DNA of 57,336 nucleotides from Salegentibacter sp. 24 (GTDB taxonomy: Bacteria > Bacteroidota > Bacteroidia > Flavobacteriales > Flavobacteriaceae): NCBI RefSeq assembly GCF_004362395.1, contig NZ_SNWE01000026.1, forward strand, positions 1-57,336, written 5' to 3'. The notes beneath the pieces were generated by a model. It was not told where the DNA came from and made no database searches. It worked only from the letters and a program-made list of their open reading frames with translations. The position numbers and the translations under genes were made by a program. Shown piece after piece: positions 47,816 to 55,888 of this stretch (positions are counted from its first letter, which is position 1; each line of letters begins with the position of its first letter).

Positions 47816-48664
47816 TTATAAAAGATCTTCCTTAAGCCGGTCAATAAGTTCCTCATTGCTTTCAAACATGACAAATTCCCCATCCCTGACATAGGAAATT
47901 TGCCCAGTCTCTTCACTTACAACAAGGGCTAAAGCATTGGTTTTTTCAGTAATGCCAACTGCTGCACGATGACGTAACCCAAATCTTAGCGGAATTGACC
48001 TATCGTTAGAAACCGGTAAAATAACCCGGGTAGCGGTAATTTTATTGTCCTCTATTACCATCGCCCCATCGTGAAGCGGTGAGTTCTTATAGAAAATGGA
48101 TTCTATAATTGGTTGGTTGAGTTCAATATTCATATCGTCTCCGGAATTTTTCACAAAATCCAGGTTCGTGTTTTTTTGAATGATAATAAGCGCCCCGGTG
48201 TAACTTTGACCCATCGCCTCACAGGCAGAAATAATAGCTTCTACGTCTGTGCTGGTTTCCAGATCGCCTTTTAAAAAACGCAGTTGTGTAAAGAATTTCC
48301 CTTTCTGGGTAAAATTTGTAGAGCCAATCATTAATAAAAATTTCCTTATTTCCTGCTGAAAAACAACGATTAAGGCAAACATTCCCACACCAATGAACTC
48401 CCCAAGAACACTGCTTAAAAGCTCCATCTGGAGTAATTGTGTCAGGCTTCCCATCAGGTAAATAATCACTATCCCGATAAAGATATTTACAGCAACGGTT
48501 CCTCTTACCAACTTGTATAAATAATACAATAGTAAGGCTACAAATACAATATCCAGGGCATCGAGAAAACGAAGATTTATTATATCCAAACTAGCGTGGT
48601 TTTGTGTAAAAATAGAAAATATGCTGCTACTTATTAAGCTCTGCGAATAATTTCGTGCATTCAA
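47816..48664 (-). CDS. cdaA: Diadenylate cyclase CdaA
   Basis: Makes c-di-AMP from two ATP. 282 residues from the ATG at 48664; three membrane helices (about 37-55, 60-73, 84-103) precede the DAC domain, whose catalytic motifs are DGA (199-201) and RHR (231-233). The first 25 residues are not typical; a TTG at 48587-48589 would start at LDIINLRFLDALDI, give 257 residues and avoid the 38-bp overlap with folP. No cdaR follows. The folP-cdaA order is a recurring arrangement in this phylum (known). Confidence 0.93.
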   Translation of the reverse strand: MNARNYSQSLISSSIFSIFTQNHASLDIINLRFLDALDIVFVALLLYYLYKLVRGTVAVNIFIGIVIIYLMGSLTQLLQMELLSSVLGEFIGVGMFALIVVFQQEIRKFLLMIGSTNFTQKGKFFTQLRFLKGDLETSTDVEAIISACEAMGQSYTGALIIIQKNTNLDFVKNSGDDMNIELNQPIIESIFYKNSPLHDGAMVIEDNKITATRVILPVSNDRSIPLRFGLRHRAAVGITEKTNALALVVSEETGQISYVRDGEFVMFESNEELIDRLKEDLL

Positions 48665-49451
48665 CCGCTTCTTTTACATCATGAACCCTTAAAATAGCTG
48701 CACCTTTACTAAGGGCAACAGTATTTAAAAAAGTAGTACCGTTCAAGGCCTGCTCGGCAGAAATATTTAGTGTTTTATAAATAAGAGATTTTCTTGAGAG
48801 CCCGGCTAAAACAGGAAGTTCTAAAATTTTTAAGAGTTCCATCTTAGAGAGTAACTCAAAATTCTGACTGATGTTTTTGGCAAACCCAAAGCCGGGATCA
48901 ATCACAATGTCATTGATTCCCAAAGCTCTTGCGTTATTTACTTTCTGTGAAAAATAAAAAAGGATTTCCTGCAAAAGGTCCTCATATTGATTGAGGTCTT
49001 TCATGGTTTGCGGGGTTCCCCGCATATGCATCATAATATAGGGTACCTGGTGTTTTGCTACGATTTTCATCATATTAGGATCTAGGTCTCCCGCAGAGAT
49101 ATCGTTAATTATCGCAGCCCCGGCTTCAATGCTTTTCTCCGCTACCTGTGCTCTAAAGGTGTCTGTAGAAATTAATGTATCTGGAAAATGTTTCAGAATG
49201 TGTTCTATCGCCGGGAGCACACGCTTTAGTTCTTCTGATTCTTCAACCCTGGGAGCTCCCGGGGGTGTACTGTAGCCTCCAACATCTATAAAGTCTGCGC
49301 CCTCATCTAGCATTTTTTCTACCTGTTTTAACAGGTCTTTTTCCGAAATTTTTCTGCTTTCTGCATAAAAGGAGTTGGGGGTTGTATTAATAATTCCCAT
49401 CACCTTTGGAGTATTAAGATCTACAAGCTCTCCTTTACAATTTATGGTCAT
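48627..49451 (-). CDS. folP: Dihydropteroate synthase
   Basis: Joins p-aminobenzoate to the pterin pyrophosphate in folate synthesis; the target of sulfonamides. 274 residues of TIM-barrel type, with VMGIINTTPNSFY near 17-29, DEGADFIDVGGYSTPPG near 49-65, the NDIS block near 114, MHMRGTP near 140, VIDPGFGFAKN near 181 and GLSRKSLI near 218. It starts without a partner in front and overlaps cdaA at its 3' end, so cdaA is probably expressed from the folP transcript. Confidence 0.96.
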   Translation of the reverse strand: MTINCKGELVDLNTPKVMGIINTTPNSFYAESRKISEKDLLKQVEKMLDEGADFIDVGGYSTPPGAPRVEESEELKRVLPAIEHILKHFPDTLISTDTFRAQVAEKSIEAGAAIINDISAGDLDPNMMKIVAKHQVPYIMMHMRGTPQTMKDLNQYEDLLQEILFYFSQKVNNARALGINDIVIDPGFGFAKNISQNFELLSKMELLKILELPVLAGLSRKSLIYKTLNISAEQALNGTTFLNTVALSKGAAILRVHDVKEAVECTKLFAELNK

Positions 49452-49581
49452 TTTCCTGGATTTTCACTAAAGTTTATAATGTGCAAAGGCACTGTATTTT
49501 TAACTTCCCCTTAGAATTTATAAAATGCGGTTTTAGTATCTGAAATATTTGCACGAAATTTACGGAAATTAGATCTCTTTT

Positions 49582-50127
49582 ATGCAGCATACCTCAAAAC
49601 AGTATGACGCGGTGGTTAATACCTGCCGCAGCCTGTTTATCAATAAGATGAAAGATTACGGAAGTGCCTGGAGGATTCTTAGGCTACCGTCTCTTACCGA
49701 CCAGATTTTTATTAAAGCCCAGCGAATAAGGAAACTTCAGGAAAATGAAGTTAGAAAAATAGATGAAGATGAAAAATCTGAATTTATAGGAATTATCAAT
49801 TATTCTGTAATGGCTTTGATCCAGTTGGAAAAAGGTGTGGTCTCTCAACCAGATCTTGGTGTGGAGCAGGCAATAGAGCTGTACGACGAAAAAATTGCCC
49901 AGACCAAAGCTCTGATGATGAATAAAAATCACGATTACGGTGAAGCCTGGCGCGATATGAGGGTTAGTTCCTTAACCGATCTTATTATTCAGAAATTACT
50001 GAGGGTAAAGCAAATCGAAGACAATATGGGGAAGACCCTGGTGAGTGAAGGCATTGATGCCAATTACCAGGATATGATTAACTATTCCATTTTTGCGATG
50101 GTGCTCATAAAAGAAGGTGAAGAATAG
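49582..50127 (+). CDS. DUF1599 protein
   Basis: 181 residues with two homologous halves: NKMKDYGSAWRILR...SLTDQIFIKAQRIRKLQ at about 22-56 and NKNHDYGEAWRDMR...SLTDLIIQKLLRVKQIE at about 114-148, each followed by a NYSxxAM block. This internal duplication defines DUF1599, which has the look of an all-alpha nucleotide-pyrophosphohydrolase-type fold, though no function is established. The gap to the DoxX gene is 48 bp, and they are probably co-transcribed. Confidence 0.87.
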   Translation: MQHTSKQYDAVVNTCRSLFINKMKDYGSAWRILRLPSLTDQIFIKAQRIRKLQENEVRKIDEDEKSEFIGIINYSVMALIQLEKGVVSQPDLGVEQAIELYDEKIAQTKALMMNKNHDYGEAWRDMRVSSLTDLIIQKLLRVKQIEDNMGKTLVSEGIDANYQDMINYSIFAMVLIKEGEE

Positions 50128-50175
50128 TTTTTCATAACTTGTTAGAAAATAAAAAGCACTTTTAAACAAAGCAGC

Positions 50176-51270
50176 ATGAAATTATTAGTAGGAATTTCCA
50201 GGGTACTGGTTGGCGTATTATTTATTTTCTCAGGATTTATAAAACTCAATGATCCGCTTGGATTTTCTTATAAACTCCAGGAATATTTCAGCCCTGAAGT
50301 TCTGGGCCTTGATTTTCTGGTTCCTTTTTCACTAGTCATTGCTATTATTTTAGTGGTCTTTGAACTAGTGGTGGGGATTATGTTATTAATAGGATACCTG
50401 CCTAAATTCACAGTATGGAGCCTGCTTTTAATGATTGTTTTCTTTACATTTCTTACGTTTTATTCGGCTTACTTCAATAAGGTTACCGATTGCGGGTGTT
50501 TTGGTGATGCGATTCCCTTAACCCCCTGGCAGTCTTTTATAAAGGACGTGATCCTGTTAATTTTAATATTAATACTTTTCTTTAATCGTAAGTATATTAC
50601 TCCTGTTTTAAATCCTATTTCACATCGCTGGATCATTTTTCTATCCTTTATGCTTTCATTCTGGTTTTGCTATCACGTGCTAATGCATTTGCCGGTTTTC
50701 GATTTTAGAGCTTATAAAATTGGCAATAACATTAAAGAACTCATGGAGGTACCTGAAGGGGCCCAGAAAGGCGTTTATGAATATCAGTGGACCTTTAATG
50801 ATAATGGCAAGAAAGTTACCGTAATCACAAATGGAGCCTATCCTGACCAAAAAGGGGAGTTTATCGGCGTGGAAACTTCGGTTATTGAGGAGGGATATGT
50901 GCCTCCAATTCAGGATTTTCAAATAGAAGTAAATGGCGAAAATATTACCCAGAAAATTCTTGACTATAAAAAACTTTTTATGGTAGTGGCTTACGATCTT
51001 CCCCATACCGAAGAGGAAGGCTTTAAAGCTATTGAGAAACTTGCCAAAGAAGCTAAGAATAAAGGCTATGAAGTGATCGGTTTAACAGCTTCAAATAATG
51101 AGGACCAGGAAAAAATCATCAATAATTTCAAGCTTGATTTCCCATTTTACCAGGTAGATAAAAAAACTTTGCAGACCATTGTTCGGGCTAACCCAGGGCT
51201 CTTGGTTTTAAAGGATGCAACAATTACCCAGAAAAAGCATTGGTTTGATGCTGAAGATATAAAATTATAA
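50176..51270 (+). CDS. DoxX/MauE-like membrane protein with thioredoxin-like domain (BT_3928 family)
   Basis: 364 residues. The N-terminal part has four membrane helices (about 5-22, 48-69, 76-97, 117-136) with DCGCFGD at about 110-116, the cysteine motif of MauE-type quinone- or redox-linked proteins, and a further helix near 152-172. The C-terminal part (about 240-364) looks like a thioredoxin-like domain without a CxxC (VVAYDLPHTEEEGFKAIEKLA, VIGLTASN, NPGLLVLKD). BT_3928-family proteins occur in Bacteroidota next to tpiA and prmA; the function is unknown. Confidence 0.88.
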   Translation: MKLLVGISRVLVGVLFIFSGFIKLNDPLGFSYKLQEYFSPEVLGLDFLVPFSLVIAIILVVFELVVGIMLLIGYLPKFTVWSLLLMIVFFTFLTFYSAYFNKVTDCGCFGDAIPLTPWQSFIKDVILLILILILFFNRKYITPVLNPISHRWIIFLSFMLSFWFCYHVLMHLPVFDFRAYKIGNNIKELMEVPEGAQKGVYEYQWTFNDNGKKVTVITNGAYPDQKGEFIGVETSVIEEGYVPPIQDFQIEVNGENITQKILDYKKLFMVVAYDLPHTEEEGFKAIEKLAKEAKNKGYEVIGLTASNNEDQEKIINNFKLDFPFYQVDKKTLQTIVRANPGLLVLKDATITQKKHWFDAEDIKL

Positions 51271-51351
51271 ATCATCTTTAGGTTTTTTTAAAATATTGGT
51301 AAAAAGCCAATCTTCACATGGCTTAGGCGCAGCTATGTTTATTCTAATCGA

Positions 51352-51359
51352 TATATTTG
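51352..51359 (+). promoter_or_regulatory. Probable tpiA operon -7 box
   Basis: TATATTTG, a full match to TAnnTTTG, 47 bp before the tpiA ATG. Confidence 0.5.
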
Positions 51360-51406
51360 TAGAGGAGCGGATTTTTCCGTGAAATAATTAAAATTAACTA
51401 AGAATT

Positions 51407-52159
51407 ATGAGAAAAAAGATAGTAGCCGGAAACTGGAAAATGAATAATGATCTTTCGGAAACCCAGGAATTGCTTTCACATCTGAAAATGCAATTGGTAA
51501 AAGAACCCCAAGCAGAAGTTATGGTTGCGCCTTCCTTTACTAATTTATATTCAGCTTTTCAGGGTTTAAAAGATACACCGGTACAGGTTATAGCACAAAA
51601 TATGCACCAGGCGGAGAACGGAGCTTACACAGGAGAGGTTTCGGCAAAAATGCTGAAGAGTATCGGGGTGGATACGGTAATTCTAGGGCATAGTGAACGC
51701 CGTGCGCATTTTGGAGAAACCAATGATATACTTGCCGAGAAAGTCAACGCAGCTCTTAAAAATGAGATGAGAATTATCTTTTGTTTCGGGGAAGAATTAG
51801 CCGATCGCAAGAGTGATAAGCATTTTGATCTTGTGGCCAAACAACTACAGGAAAGCTTGTACCAGATTTCAGATGCAGATTGGAAAAACGTGGTATTAGC
51901 CTATGAGCCGGTTTGGGCTATCGGAACCGGAGAAACTGCTTCCCCTGAGCAGGCGCAGGAAATGCATGCATTTATTAGAAAGAATATTTCGGATAAATTC
52001 AATGAAGAAATCGCGCAGAATGTTTCCATACTTTACGGAGGTAGCGTAAAACCAGCCAACGCTAAAGAGATCTTCGCCAAAGAAGATGTAGATGGGGGAC
52101 TTATTGGGGGTGCCAGCCTTAAAGCAGTAGATTTTGTTGAAATTATAAATGCTTTTTAG
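51407..52159 (+). CDS. tpiA: Triosephosphate isomerase
   Basis: Interconverts dihydroxyacetone phosphate and glyceraldehyde 3-phosphate. 250 residues; Lys11 (GNWKMN), His95 (LGHSERR) and Glu167 (AYEPVWAIGTG) form the active site, and ILYGGSVKP and LIGGASL form the phosphate-binding loops. It precedes prmA by 2 bp. With gpmI at 36677 it makes two glycolytic genes in the window, in separate operons. Confidence 0.98.
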   Translation: MRKKIVAGNWKMNNDLSETQELLSHLKMQLVKEPQAEVMVAPSFTNLYSAFQGLKDTPVQVIAQNMHQAENGAYTGEVSAKMLKSIGVDTVILGHSERRAHFGETNDILAEKVNAALKNEMRIIFCFGEELADRKSDKHFDLVAKQLQESLYQISDADWKNVVLAYEPVWAIGTGETASPEQAQEMHAFIRKNISDKFNEEIAQNVSILYGGSVKPANAKEIFAKEDVDGGLIGGASLKAVDFVEIINAF

Positions 52160-52161
52160 AT

Positions 52162-52995
52162 ATGTCTTCTAATTATCTTGAATTCAAGTTTAAAATAACG
52201 CCACTTCAGCCTGCTTCGGAAATCCTTATAGCAGAGCTTGGCTACTTGGGTTTTGAGAGTTTTGTTGAAGAAGAAGATGGCATTACAGCTTATATCCCTG
52301 CCGAGGAATATGAAGATGATCTTCTGGCAGGGGTACATATTTTGCAATCGGAAGATTTTCAGATTACCTATTCCAAAGGAGAAATAGAGCAGGTGAACTG
52401 GAATGAAGAATGGGAAAAGAATTTTAGCCCTATTTTGGTAGATGACATCTGTAGTGTTCGTGCACCCTTTCATCCCGAGCCCGATACGGAATTTGATATT
52501 GTCATTGAGCCGAAAATGTCATTTGGGACTGGCCACCATGCGACTACCCATATGATGATTCAGCATATTCTTAAAAATGATTGGAAGGATAAGTCTGTAC
52601 TGGATATGGGGTGTGGAACCGGAGTTTTAGCAATTCTGACAAGTCTTAAAGGGGCGAAGTTCGTGGATGCCATTGATATTGATAATTGGTGTTACCAGAA
52701 TACTCTTGAAAACGTAGGGAGAAATGATTGCGACAACATTAACGTTGAAGAAGGTGGTGCTGAATTATTACAGGACAGAAAGTATGATATGATCCTGGCA
52801 AATATTAACCGAAATATTTTGCTCAGGGACCTTCCAATTTATAGAGATTGTCTTAATGATGGCGGAAACTTATTTTTAAGCGGATTTTATGAAGAGGATA
52901 TACCGGTAATAAAAGAAGCTTGTAAATCCATTGGTCTTAAATATATTAACCACCTGGAAAGAAGTAACTGGGTTGCCATAAAGTTTTCAGCATAA
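52162..52995 (+). CDS. prmA: Ribosomal protein L11 methyltransferase
   Basis: Trimethylates ribosomal protein L11 using SAM. 277 residues: an N-terminal substrate-recognition domain with EYEDDLLAG and VNWNEEWEKNFSP, then the methyltransferase core with MSFGTGHHATTHMM, motif I VLDMGCGTGVLAI near 149-161, DAIDIDNWC and the NPPY-equivalent LANINRNILL near 213. It is 2 bp after tpiA, in the same operon; a prmA position next to tpiA is common in this phylum (known). Confidence 0.96.
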   Translation: MSSNYLEFKFKITPLQPASEILIAELGYLGFESFVEEEDGITAYIPAEEYEDDLLAGVHILQSEDFQITYSKGEIEQVNWNEEWEKNFSPILVDDICSVRAPFHPEPDTEFDIVIEPKMSFGTGHHATTHMMIQHILKNDWKDKSVLDMGCGTGVLAILTSLKGAKFVDAIDIDNWCYQNTLENVGRNDCDNINVEEGGAELLQDRKYDMILANINRNILLRDLPIYRDCLNDGGNLFLSGFYEEDIPVIKEACKSIGLKYINHLERSNWVAIKFSA

Positions 52996-53014
52996 GCAAT
53001 TTATAGATAATTTG

Positions 53015-53022
53015 TATCTTTG
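53015..53022 (+). promoter_or_regulatory. Probable clpS -7 box
   Basis: TATCTTTG, a full match to TAnnTTTG, 24 bp before the clpS ATG. Confidence 0.5.
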
Positions 53023-53045
53023 AAGCTTTAAAATTATAATTCAAG

Positions 53046-53315
53046 ATGAGTACACAAGAAGAAGTATTAGAAGAGGTTAAAACTACCACGCAGAAAGAAA
53101 ATGAGATCGTACTTTATAATGATGATTATAATACTTTTGATCATGTTATAGAAACACTTATTTATGCATGTGAACATACTCCTGTTCAAGCTGAGCAATG
53201 TGCTATTTTGGTACACTACAAGGGAAAATGCACAGTAAAAACCGGTTCTTTTGATGAATTAAAGCCAAGATGCTCGAAATTGCTGGAAGAAGGATTAAGT
53301 GCAGAGATTGTTTAG
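53046..53315 (+). CDS. clpS: Clp protease adaptor ClpS
   Basis: 89 residues; feeds N-degron substrates to the Clp ATPase. The family motif YNDDYNTFDHVIETLIYACEHT is at about 24-45, with QAEQCAILVHYKGKC (the VHxxGK patch that meets the ATPase) near 49-63. It has its own promoter and no clpA next to it. tRNA-Arg follows 89 bp downstream. Confidence 0.95.
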   Translation: MSTQEEVLEEVKTTTQKENEIVLYNDDYNTFDHVIETLIYACEHTPVQAEQCAILVHYKGKCTVKTGSFDELKPRCSKLLEEGLSAEIV

Positions 53316-53359
53316 GGTAAAAAAGTAAAAGATTCTTTTTTTCATTTTAAAAATAGTAA

Positions 53360-53367
53360 TATATTTG
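53360..53367 (+). promoter_or_regulatory. tRNA-Arg promoter
   Basis: TATATTTG, a full match to TAnnTTTG, about 38 bp before the tRNA. Confidence 0.5.
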
Positions 53368-53404
53368 CAGCCGCTTAACCACCTAGGAAAAGCAATATTA
53401 AAAA

Positions 53405-53478
53405 GGCCTTGTGGCGCAACTGAATAGCGCACCTGATTACGGCTCAGGAGGTTCCAGGTTTGAATCCTGGCAAGGTCA
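53405..53478 (+). tRNA. tRNA-Arg(ACG)
   Basis: Acceptor stem GGCCTTG/CAAGGTC (one G-T pair), D-stem GCGC/GCGC, anticodon stem CCTGA/TCAGG with loop TTACGGC (anticodon ACG), T-arm CCAGG/CCTGG. Discriminator A; CCA is not encoded. It is followed by a 13-bp-stem terminator and a recombinase relic. Confidence 0.97.
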
Positions 53479-53503
53479 CTTTTAGAGAATTCAAATGATA
53501 TCA

Positions 53504-53547
53504 AAACCCTGTAAATACTATGATTTACAGGGTTTTATGTTTTTTAG
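53504..53547 (+). terminator. tRNA-Arg terminator
   Basis: Perfect 13-bp stem AAACCCTGTAAAT / ATTTACAGGGTTT, 6-nt loop, then TATG and a T run. Confidence 0.85.
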
Positions 53548-53612
53548 AGCTTTTGTTTGAAAGACTTTTATTATATTTATTTTCTAACAAATCGTCAACA
53601 TAAAAATTTATC

Positions 53613-53630
53613 CTGTCAACTTGTTGACAG
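53613..53630. promoter_or_regulatory. Operator-like dyad CTGTCAAC-TT-GTTGACAG
   Basis: Two perfect 8-bp arms around TT, with a partial half-site (CGTCAACA) about 13 bp to the left. It sits 80 bp before the recombinase relic. It could be a protein-binding site for a regulator or a recombination accessory site; no binder is known. Confidence 0.45.
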
Positions 53631-53709
53631 TTTGATTACCAGTAGCTTAAATTTTTTTGTGGATTTGACTTTCGTCTTTTAACCGAATATTAATTTAAAG
53701 ACGATACCT

Positions 53710-54467
53710 ATGCGTACTTCTAAAACATTTTCCATCTTATTCTGGGTGAATGCTTCCAGAGTGAAAAATAATAAAACAAATCTCTAAGTTCGAATTTCTA
53801 TAGATAGCCGTAGAGTAAACATTAGTTTAAAATCTAAAGTTCCATTTGATCTTTGGGATTCTTCTACACAACGTGTCGATGGTTATTCTAAACAAGCGAG
53901 GGAGGCTAATAATCTCATTTCGGAGACCAGAACAAAGATTTCAATTTTCATAATGATCGTTTGGATAGGGTGAGGGATTTATTTGTTTTTAGCTGTTATA
54001 CAGGAATCAGTTTTACAGATATGAATGATTTAACCAAGGATAATGTTTGGAATGGTCTGGACGGCCAGAAGTGGCTTTTCACTTCAAAAAATAAGACTAA
54101 AGCCAAAGTCAAGATACCTTTATTAGATAAAGCCCTAGAGATACTCGAGAAGTATGACAAACATCCAATGACTGAAATAACCCAAAGTCTTTTGCCAGTT
54201 ATAACCAATGTTAAGGTTAATCTTTATTTAAAGGAAGTCGCTGATCTCTGTGATATCAAGAAGAATTTAACCTTCCATATGGCCAGACATACTTTTGCTA
54301 CTACTGTAACTCTTTCTAACGGGGTGCCAATTGAAACTGTCTCTAAACTTTTGGGGCATACGAAAATAGCAACAACCCAAATATATGCGCGAGTTCTTGA
54401 AGATAAATTAAGTCAAGATATGTCTGAACTCAGCAGAAAGCTTAGGAATTGGAAGCCTAATGTTTAA
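53710..54467 (+). pseudogene. Tyrosine recombinase (Bacteroidota integrase type), decayed
   Basis: The N-terminal arm-binding domain begins at the ATG at 53710 (MRTSKTFSILFWVNASRV) but meets an in-frame TAA after 25 codons. The same frame goes on with VRISIDSRRVNISLKSKVPFDLW and DGYSKQAREANN, typical of these integrases. It then breaks near 53940, and a different frame carries the catalytic domain from RVRDLFVFSCYTG to the end at 54467. The core-binding domain between them (about 130 codons) is missing. The catalytic part keeps a Lys (KTKAKVKIPL), HMARHTFAT (HxxR) and LLGHTKIATTQIYARV (His and Tyr). Position 230 bp after tRNA-Arg fits a relic of an integrated element. It is almost certainly inactive. 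Confidence 0.88.
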
Positions 54468-54743
54468 TTATAGATTAAATGAAATCTGATAGTAGGCATT
54501 TAACCAATCCTGTTCTTAAGGCTTTTGTATATTGAAAAATGGGGGTAATGAAAGTTATGGTGTTTTTAAAATTCCATGAACAGATATGGTTTAAATGGCC
54601 AGTACAAGATCAAATACTTAAAAGCCTTGTTAATCGGAGGATTTTCAAGGTTTTTTGTTTATAATATTCTTTGTTTCTCCGTATTTTAATATCCTTTTAA
54701 AATTATGGAATAATTTATTTCCAGTTTATTCCGTGATTTAATT

Positions 54744-54950
54744 GACAAATTTTTTTGAATTCAGGTTTTGTAGGCAAAAAGGTTTGTTTCCAGTTTAAAG
54801 GTAGATTTGAAAGACAAATTGTTTTGAATTCAACTTCTGTAAACAAAGTTATTTGTTTACAGGTTTTTGAAGAATCTGATTAACAAATTTTATCACTCTA
54901 AATTTACTTTTTGTAAACAGATAGGGTAATTCGCCTTCCAGCATTTTCAA
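54744..54950. repeat. 69-bp imperfect tandem repeats
   Basis: Units start at 54744, 54813 and 54882 with the anchor (G/A)ACAAAT. Units one and two share TTTTGAATTCA and a TTTGTTT(C/A)CAG block; the third is degenerate but keeps TTGTAAACAG. A still weaker unit may precede at about 54675 (TTTATTTCCAG). The period is exact, while the sequence has drifted. It is not a CRISPR: units are long and adjacent, without spacers. Confidence 0.7.
54837..54862. promoter_or_regulatory. Perfect palindrome in repeat unit two
   Basis: CTGTAAACAAA, 4-nt loop GTTA, TTTGTTTACAG: an 11-bp stem with no T tract after it. The half-site resembles the CTGTCAAC/GTTGACAG dyad at 53613-53630. Confidence 0.6.
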
Positions 54951-55119
54951 TTTGACATTTCTCTTTATTTCAAAGGATATCATTTTATAGTAAGAAATAG
55001 TATTGATGAACTATTTTAATGTTTAAATGTTACCGGAAAACAAATATGTACGGTTTTCGGCAATTAAGGATGTAGTAAAAATGGAAAATAAGGATGTATG
55101 ATTTTGAGTCTAATTTAGG

Positions 55120-55878
55120 TTAATTTTCTTTATTAGCAAATATGGTTTTTCGGTGTTCCATGCGATAGCTTTTACCGCTTAATTTTATGATCTCACAGCG
55201 ATGTAAAATTCGGTCCAACAATGCTGTGGTAAGCACATCATCTTTAAGCACATCAGCCCATTGCTGCGGGGATTTATTGCTGGTAATGATTAGTGAGGTT
55301 CTATCGTGGAGCTCATTGATGAGATTAAAAAATGCTACCCCATCCTGCTGTGTCACTGGGAACATCATAATATCATCAATGACCAGCAAGTGTGCCTTGA
55401 GAATACGTTTGTATTGAGCTGCAGCAGTTCTTGTAACATCCTTTAGCTTCAATATTTTGGTGAGCTCCTCCATGGTCTTAAAATAGGCCCTGTAGCCTTT
55501 ATCCACCGCATCAAAGCACATTCCGGCCGCAAGGTATGTTTTCCCAACCCCGGATGGTCCCAATAGGATGATATTAAAATTTTGCTCCAGCCATTGAAGT
55601 TCCCTTAGCTGATTAAGCTGCTGTTTTTCCAGGCCATTGGAAACACTGAAGTCATACAAGTCCAGGTTGAAGCTCGATGGCAAGCGTGCTTGTACAATGC
55701 GTCTGTCCAGATCCTTTTTCTTTCGATGTGTAACTTCCTTTTCCATCAGCCTGTTGATGAGTTCTAAATAGCTGGTCTTTTCTTTTTCAGCCTCTGCTAT
55801 GGTAGTCTCCAGCTGGGATGCCAGGGCAGTTAACTTTAAGTGTTTACAATGTTGCTTGATTTGTTCTGTTTTAGTCAT
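55120..55878 (-). CDS. istB: IS21-family helper ATPase IstB
   Basis: 252 residues from the ATG at 55876-55878 (MTKTEQIKQHCKHLKL); a longer in-frame start at 55926 would overlap istA. It is a DnaC/AAA+ type ATPase with Walker A LLGPSGVGKT, Walker B LLVIDDIMM, the sensor IITSNKSPQQWADVL and the C-terminal LLDRILHRCEIIKLSGKSYR. IstB assists IstA in target selection and transposition. It lies 10 bp after the istA stop. The frame is intact, although the partner transposase is cut. Confidence 0.93.
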   Translation of the reverse strand: MTKTEQIKQHCKHLKLTALASQLETTIAEAEKEKTSYLELINRLMEKEVTHRKKKDLDRRIVQARLPSSFNLDLYDFSVSNGLEKQQLNQLRELQWLEQNFNIILLGPSGVGKTYLAAGMCFDAVDKGYRAYFKTMEELTKILKLKDVTRTAAAQYKRILKAHLLVIDDIMMFPVTQQDGVAFFNLINELHDRTSLIITSNKSPQQWADVLKDDVLTTALLDRILHRCEIIKLSGKSYRMEHRKTIFANKEN

Positions 55879-55888
55879 AGTTACATTA

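Larger units (their letters stand above)
54468..55119. other. AT-rich intergenic region with repeats
   Basis: About 650 bp between the integrase relic and istB. It holds the 69-bp degenerate repeats at 54744-54950, the palindrome at 54837-54862 and the left end of the IS21 element near 55028-55110. No open gene is supported; short A/T-rich stop-rich frames dominate. Confidence 0.7.

Noticed and set aside
53295-53504. Minus-strand frame over tRNA-Arg
   Set aside because: Overlaps a complete tRNA and shows no protein pattern.
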